NCBI RefSeq assembly: GCF_036417355.1 | Contig: NZ_CP143889.1 | Coordinates: 372,001-436,000 of the forward strand | Origin: Akkermansia sp. RCC_12PD | GTDB taxonomy: Bacteria > Verrucomicrobiota > Verrucomicrobiia > Verrucomicrobiales > Akkermansiaceae | DNA: 64,000 nt | Reading direction: 5' to 3' | Part shown: positions 60,876-64,000 of the stretch, in pieces | How the letters are laid out: each line of letters starts with the position of its first letter | Position numbering within the stretch: position 1 is the first letter of the stretch | Notes under the pieces: model-generated | Seen by the model: the letters and a program-made list of their open reading frames with translations, nothing else | What the model was told of the DNA's origin: nothing | Database searches by the model: none | Made by a program: the position numbers and the translations under genes

Positions 60876-61646
60876 ATGTGGATTCCCATCTCCGACGAGC
60901 CTATTTCCTGTTTCCCTCATTTTGATGTGGCGGCGGAGTCGGAAGACTGGATTGTGGTGAGCAAGGGAGCCCCGCTGATCGTCCATCCGTCCAACGGGAA
61001 GCGGGAACCCAACCTGCTGGAAGGCGTGGAGGAGCTGCTGCGTTACGAACTGGTCAACGGAGCCGCCCTTTCCCTGGTCAACCGGCTGGACAGGGAAACC
61101 AGCGGCCTGACCCTGATTGCGAAAAACAGAAGCGCCGCCCGCCAGCTGGGGCGCGCCATGCAACGGCGGCTGATGCACAAGGAATACCTGGCCATCGTCA
61201 GGGGATGGCCAGAATGGAAGGAAACGGTCTGCACGGCCCCCATCCTGCGGCAGGGGGAAGTAGGGGAAAGCCGCATCTGGGTAAAACAAACAGTACATCC
61301 CGCCGGAAAGGAATGCATCACGGCATTCCGTGTAGAGCGCACCCTGGAATCGGCCAGCGGCCCTCTGGCCCTGGTCCGGTGCATTCCGGAAACAGGCCGC
61401 ATGCACCAGATACGCGTGCATCTGGAGCATCTGGGCCATTCCATCGCGGGAGACAAGATTTACGGCCCCTCCGAGGATTGCTACCTGGAATACATCCAGC
61501 ACGGCTGGAACCGGGAACTGGAGAAGCAGCTGATCCTGCACCGCCATGCCCTGCACGCCTGCCGGCTGGAGTTTCCCTTTGATGAAGAAACCTTCACCGC
61601 GGAATCGCCCCTGCCGGAAGACATGGCAAGGCTGCTGGCACTTTAG
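60876..61646 (+). CDS. Pseudouridine synthase, RluA family
   Basis: 256 residues without an S4 domain. Motifs: WIVVSKGAPLIVHPSN, the catalytic Asp in LVNRLDRETSGLTLIAKN, GRMHQIRVHLEHLGHSIAGDKIYG, and LHRHALHACRLEFPF. The His of the usual HRLDRETSG box is Asn here. The RNA target cannot be told from sequence. Cotranscribed with rsuA. Confidence 0.88.
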   Translation: MWIPISDEPISCFPHFDVAAESEDWIVVSKGAPLIVHPSNGKREPNLLEGVEELLRYELVNGAALSLVNRLDRETSGLTLIAKNRSAARQLGRAMQRRLMHKEYLAIVRGWPEWKETVCTAPILRQGEVGESRIWVKQTVHPAGKECITAFRVERTLESASGPLALVRCIPETGRMHQIRVHLEHLGHSIAGDKIYGPSEDCYLEYIQHGWNRELEKQLILHRHALHACRLEFPFDEETFTAESPLPEDMARLLAL

Positions 61647-61657
61647 GAAAACAGCCC

Positions 61658-62299
61658 TCAGATGACCTGGATGACGTCGCCGCGGTCAAACCGGACCTTG
61701 GCCAGACGGGCGTACTTGTCCGCTTCCTCATCCCGGTAGCCCAAGGCCAGGGCGCAGAGCGTATAATATGGGGAATCTTCCAGTTTCAGGATACGGTCAT
61801 ATGCAGCCGGGTCCATGCCTTCCAGCGCGCACGTATCTATCCGCAAGTTTGCGGCACAGCTCATCATGAATCCCAGCGCGATGTACACCTGGCGTTCCAG
61901 CCATGCCTTGAGCACGTCCGGGGATTTGGAACCCGCCAGCTCAACAATCCGGTCCCGGTAAAGGTTCAGGGATTCCATCGTCACGCCGCGCACTTCCACA
62001 ATGCGTTCCAGATAACGCTGCACGTCTTCCGTGGAAAAGTCCCTGCGCGCGCAGAACACCACCAGATGGGAGGAGTCCGTCACCTGCGGCTGGTCCCAGG
62101 AAACGGAGCGAAGCTCCGCTCGTACGGACGGCTCCCGCACGTCAATGAACTTCCACATTTGCAATCCCAGGGAGGAAGGGCTCAAATGCAGGGATTCCAG
62201 CAGGGCGTTCCAGTCCGCCTCCGGAATGCGGCGGTTCGGGTTGAATATCTTGGTGGCATAGCGCCATTCCAGCGTTTTAATCAATTCCTGAGCATTCAT
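61658..62299 (-). CDS. Nitroreductase-family NAD(P)H oxidoreductase
   Basis: 213 residues. NfsB-like FMN enzyme: LEWRYATKIFNPNRRI at the start (RYATK contacts the phosphate of FMN), LHLSPSSLGLQMWKFI, and YIALGFMMSCAANLRIDTCALEGMDP. Such enzymes reduce quinones, nitro compounds or similar. Convergent with the RluA-family gene. The 288 bases upstream (62300-62587) contain no gene. Confidence 0.88.
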   Translation of the reverse strand: MNAQELIKTLEWRYATKIFNPNRRIPEADWNALLESLHLSPSSLGLQMWKFIDVREPSVRAELRSVSWDQPQVTDSSHLVVFCARRDFSTEDVQRYLERIVEVRGVTMESLNLYRDRIVELAGSKSPDVLKAWLERQVYIALGFMMSCAANLRIDTCALEGMDPAAYDRILKLEDSPYYTLCALALGYRDEEADKYARLAKVRFDRGDVIQVI

Positions 62300-62587
62300 A
62301 TTCGTTATAAGACCAATGATTCAGAGCTTCCCGCGGATGCATGGCGTCAGAAACGCACTTTTCATGCCATCCGCTTCCGCCCTTTGTTCTTCATCATCCT
62401 TCTTCTTTGCCGGAATGCAAGCCAAGGTTCCGGCACGCAGGCATCATGGCGGCAGGGGTTCCGGCCGGAATACGGAAGAAATGGCCGCAGGCAGGACAGG
62501 AGGGTCGTGATATGACCGGAATGGCGGAATGCGCGGACTATCTCCACGTTCCTCCGGCATTTCCATTTGCCGTATCCGGGCGCAAGA

Positions 62588-64000
62588 CTACAGGAATTTA
62601 ACCGGCATATGGTCGCCTGTCTCCTGAATTGTGAAGCTGATTCCCAGGCCGAATTCGTTCCTGCCGCCGTTTTTGCGTACGAACACTCCCACGCCCAGGT
62701 ACCATGACCCCATATTATGGTACATGTTGTATTCCTGAATATCCAGCTTGCCGTCCAATAGGGAGAAGCGCCATTTGCCGCTGAAAGCCCAGGCTTCCGA
62801 AAACCGCTGGAGAATGCGCAGGTCCAGCTGGCTGTTGTCCTCCAACAAGGCGTGCTGGTTCAAATAACGGTGCCCCACAGAGATTTCCGTGGACCGCCAG
62901 GGCATGAAGCGCAGGGAGTTGTTGTATTCACGGCAGCCGGACACCCTGTCCCTCCCCAAAAGGGGCGCCTGCATTTCCGAACGGTACTCCATCCACGGAA
63001 CGGGATTCCAGCGCATGAAGGAGAACAGGTTGGAGAAGTCCCTCCGGTCAACGGGATCATATAAGTAGGCGTCCATGAACACATCCCAGGAAAACCAGCG
63101 GTGGGAATTAGCATCCCGGCTGGTCATCAGCATGTTGCGGAGCCCGTAGCGAAAAACCAGGCCGGAAGACAGGGAATCGATCTCCGTATATCTTCCCATG
63201 CTCAGCGAAGGAGGATTGGTAGTAGGCGTATCTCCGTCAATCTGGGGATAAAGTTCATGCAGCGTATTGGTCTTCACGTACGCCAGCGTGAAGTGCGGCT
63301 GGACAATGTGGTTCATGCCGTTGAGCCCCATGGAATCGCTGTACACGGAAGAATAGCGGCGGGAGAATTTGAAGTCCGCGTCCGTCCCCGCGTAAAAAAT
63401 GCCCTGGTTGAGCGGCTTGTTGTCTCCCGTATCGTAATAACCCGTGTAGCCGCCGCCCACCTTGGGGGTAAGGTTCAGGAATCCCATGATTTTATGGGAA
63501 GCGGAAAATTCATGGAACGTATGGAACCTGCTGTATCCGTCCGTCATGAGCATGCGGGCCCAGTAGTCATAGGCAGGGCTTCCCGGCTCCAGGCGGTCCA
63601 CCAGGTCCCGGATATCCGTCCGCATGAAAGGCGGCACATACTGCTTCAGGAAGGCAAAACTGGTGCGGCTTTCATACATGACGGGGGAGCGGAAGATGGG
63701 AGATTTGATGCGTTCGTAGCTCAATTCCGTCCGCTGGTCCGCCATGTAGAAATTGTTGGGCACGAAACGGTGCAGAAGGGAAAAATCATTGGTATCGTCC
63801 GTGCGGGAAAGAAGCACCGTGTTGTCCGGAGAGGAGTTGCGCTGGTAGATATCCGGGTAGAAGTCACGCAGCATGTACTCGTCGCTCAACATGTTGACAT
63901 TGGCTTTCAGACGCCATTCCGTCAGGGCGTTTTCCCGGAGGGACCACATCTGCTGGAGCGCCAGGCGCCACCTGTCGGGGTCCAGGTGTTCACGGTACTC
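62588..64000 (-). CDS. LptD-like outer-membrane beta-barrel, C-terminal part (runs off the window)
   Basis: 471 codons of the C-terminal end; the frame stays open to base 64000 and continues (EYREHLDPDRWRLALQQ precedes the Met at 63949). Alternating hydrophobic strands with Tyr/Trp belts (GYTGYYDTGDNKPL, FTLAYVKTNTLHELYPQIDG, WRFSLLDGKLDIQEYNMY, LGISFTIQETGDH) indicate a barrel. DPDRW and the barrel layout resemble LptD/OstA, which inserts lipopolysaccharide. The N-terminal OstA domain is outside, so the name is tentative. Confidence 0.7.
   Translation of the reverse strand, partial: EYREHLDPDRWRLALQQMWSLRENALTEWRLKANVNMLSDEYMLRDFYPDIYQRNSSPDNTVLLSRTDDTNDFSLLHRFVPNNFYMADQRTELSYERIKSPIFRSPVMYESRTSFAFLKQYVPPFMRTDIRDLVDRLEPGSPAYDYWARMLMTDGYSRFHTFHEFSASHKIMGFLNLTPKVGGGYTGYYDTGDNKPLNQGIFYAGTDADFKFSRRYSSVYSDSMGLNGMNHIVQPHFTLAYVKTNTLHELYPQIDGDTPTTNPPSLSMGRYTEIDSLSSGLVFRYGLRNMLMTSRDANSHRWFSWDVFMDAYLYDPVDRRDFSNLFSFMRWNPVPWMEYRSEMQAPLLGRDRVSGCREYNNSLRFMPWRSTEISVGHRYLNQHALLEDNSQLDLRILQRFSEAWAFSGKWRFSLLDGKLDIQEYNMYHNMGSWYLGVGVFVRKNGGRNEFGLGISFTIQETGDHMPVKFL

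Overview
The window looks like a stretch of a Verrucomicrobiota chromosome, most probably Akkermansia or a close relative. The reasons are high G+C genes that mostly lack Shine-Dalgarno sequences, an exosortase/EpsI pair plus a PEP-CTERM protein, bactofilins, an outer-membrane LptD-like barrel, a eukaryote-like HisA, and many exported proteins with no recognisable family. The species call is inference; no rRNA gene is present.

Layout. 0-10 kb: the N-terminal part of a YicC-family gene, valine-pyruvate aminotransferase, a lipoprotein, a membrane-anchored coiled-coil protein, an exported thioredoxin-like protein, a ZIP transporter, a double DUF805 protein, phosphofructokinase, a catalytically degenerate S11 peptidase, a Cys-rich tail-anchored protein and pdxA. 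10-20 kb: rpsF, a degenerate beta-lactamase/DUF302 fusion, hisH-hisB, a coiled-coil secreted protein, rplY, prs and the exosortase/EpsI pair. 20-30 kb: alpha/beta hydrolase, DOMON-like protein, glcD, lepB, a squalene/phytoene synthase, then on the minus strand hisA-yggU and grpE-dnaJ-rsmE-[HAD-folB]. 30-42 kb: small exported proteins, two bactofilins with a short UvrA paralogue, an IdeS-like cysteine protease with a PEP-CTERM tail, a Sel1 protein, and argC-argJ. 42-46.8 kb: tRNA-Pro(GGG), a collagen-like/tail-collar protein in AT-rich DNA, crcB, and a polar amino-acid ABC transporter. 58.6-64 kb: TPR protein, rsuA, an RluA-family synthase, a nitroreductase and the C-terminal part of an LptD-like protein.

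The outstanding feature is 46.9-58.5 kb on the minus strand. Twelve consecutive genes encode exported proteins of about 280-320 residues that fall into two families, here called A and B, in strict alternation B-A-B-A through six dyads. Within each dyad the B stop and the A start overlap or nearly touch, which suggests translational coupling. Between dyads there are about 80-420 bases. Both families end in a related motif (VPVD-[IV]-K-x-GM-x-G in A, VPV-x-x-RFGLFG in B), so they probably descend from one ancestor. I recognise no known domain or catalytic site in them. The geometry suggests a secreted two-subunit system that has been amplified and diversified as a unit.

How the genes work together: histidine (hisA, hisB, hisH), arginine (argC, argJ), vitamin B6 (pdxA), PRPP (prs) and folate (folB fusion) genes are scattered in small operons. 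The envelope theme is strong: signal peptidase I, exosortase, LptD-like barrel, bactofilins and many secreted proteins. The exosortase at 18.2 kb could process the PEP-CTERM protease at 36.8 kb.
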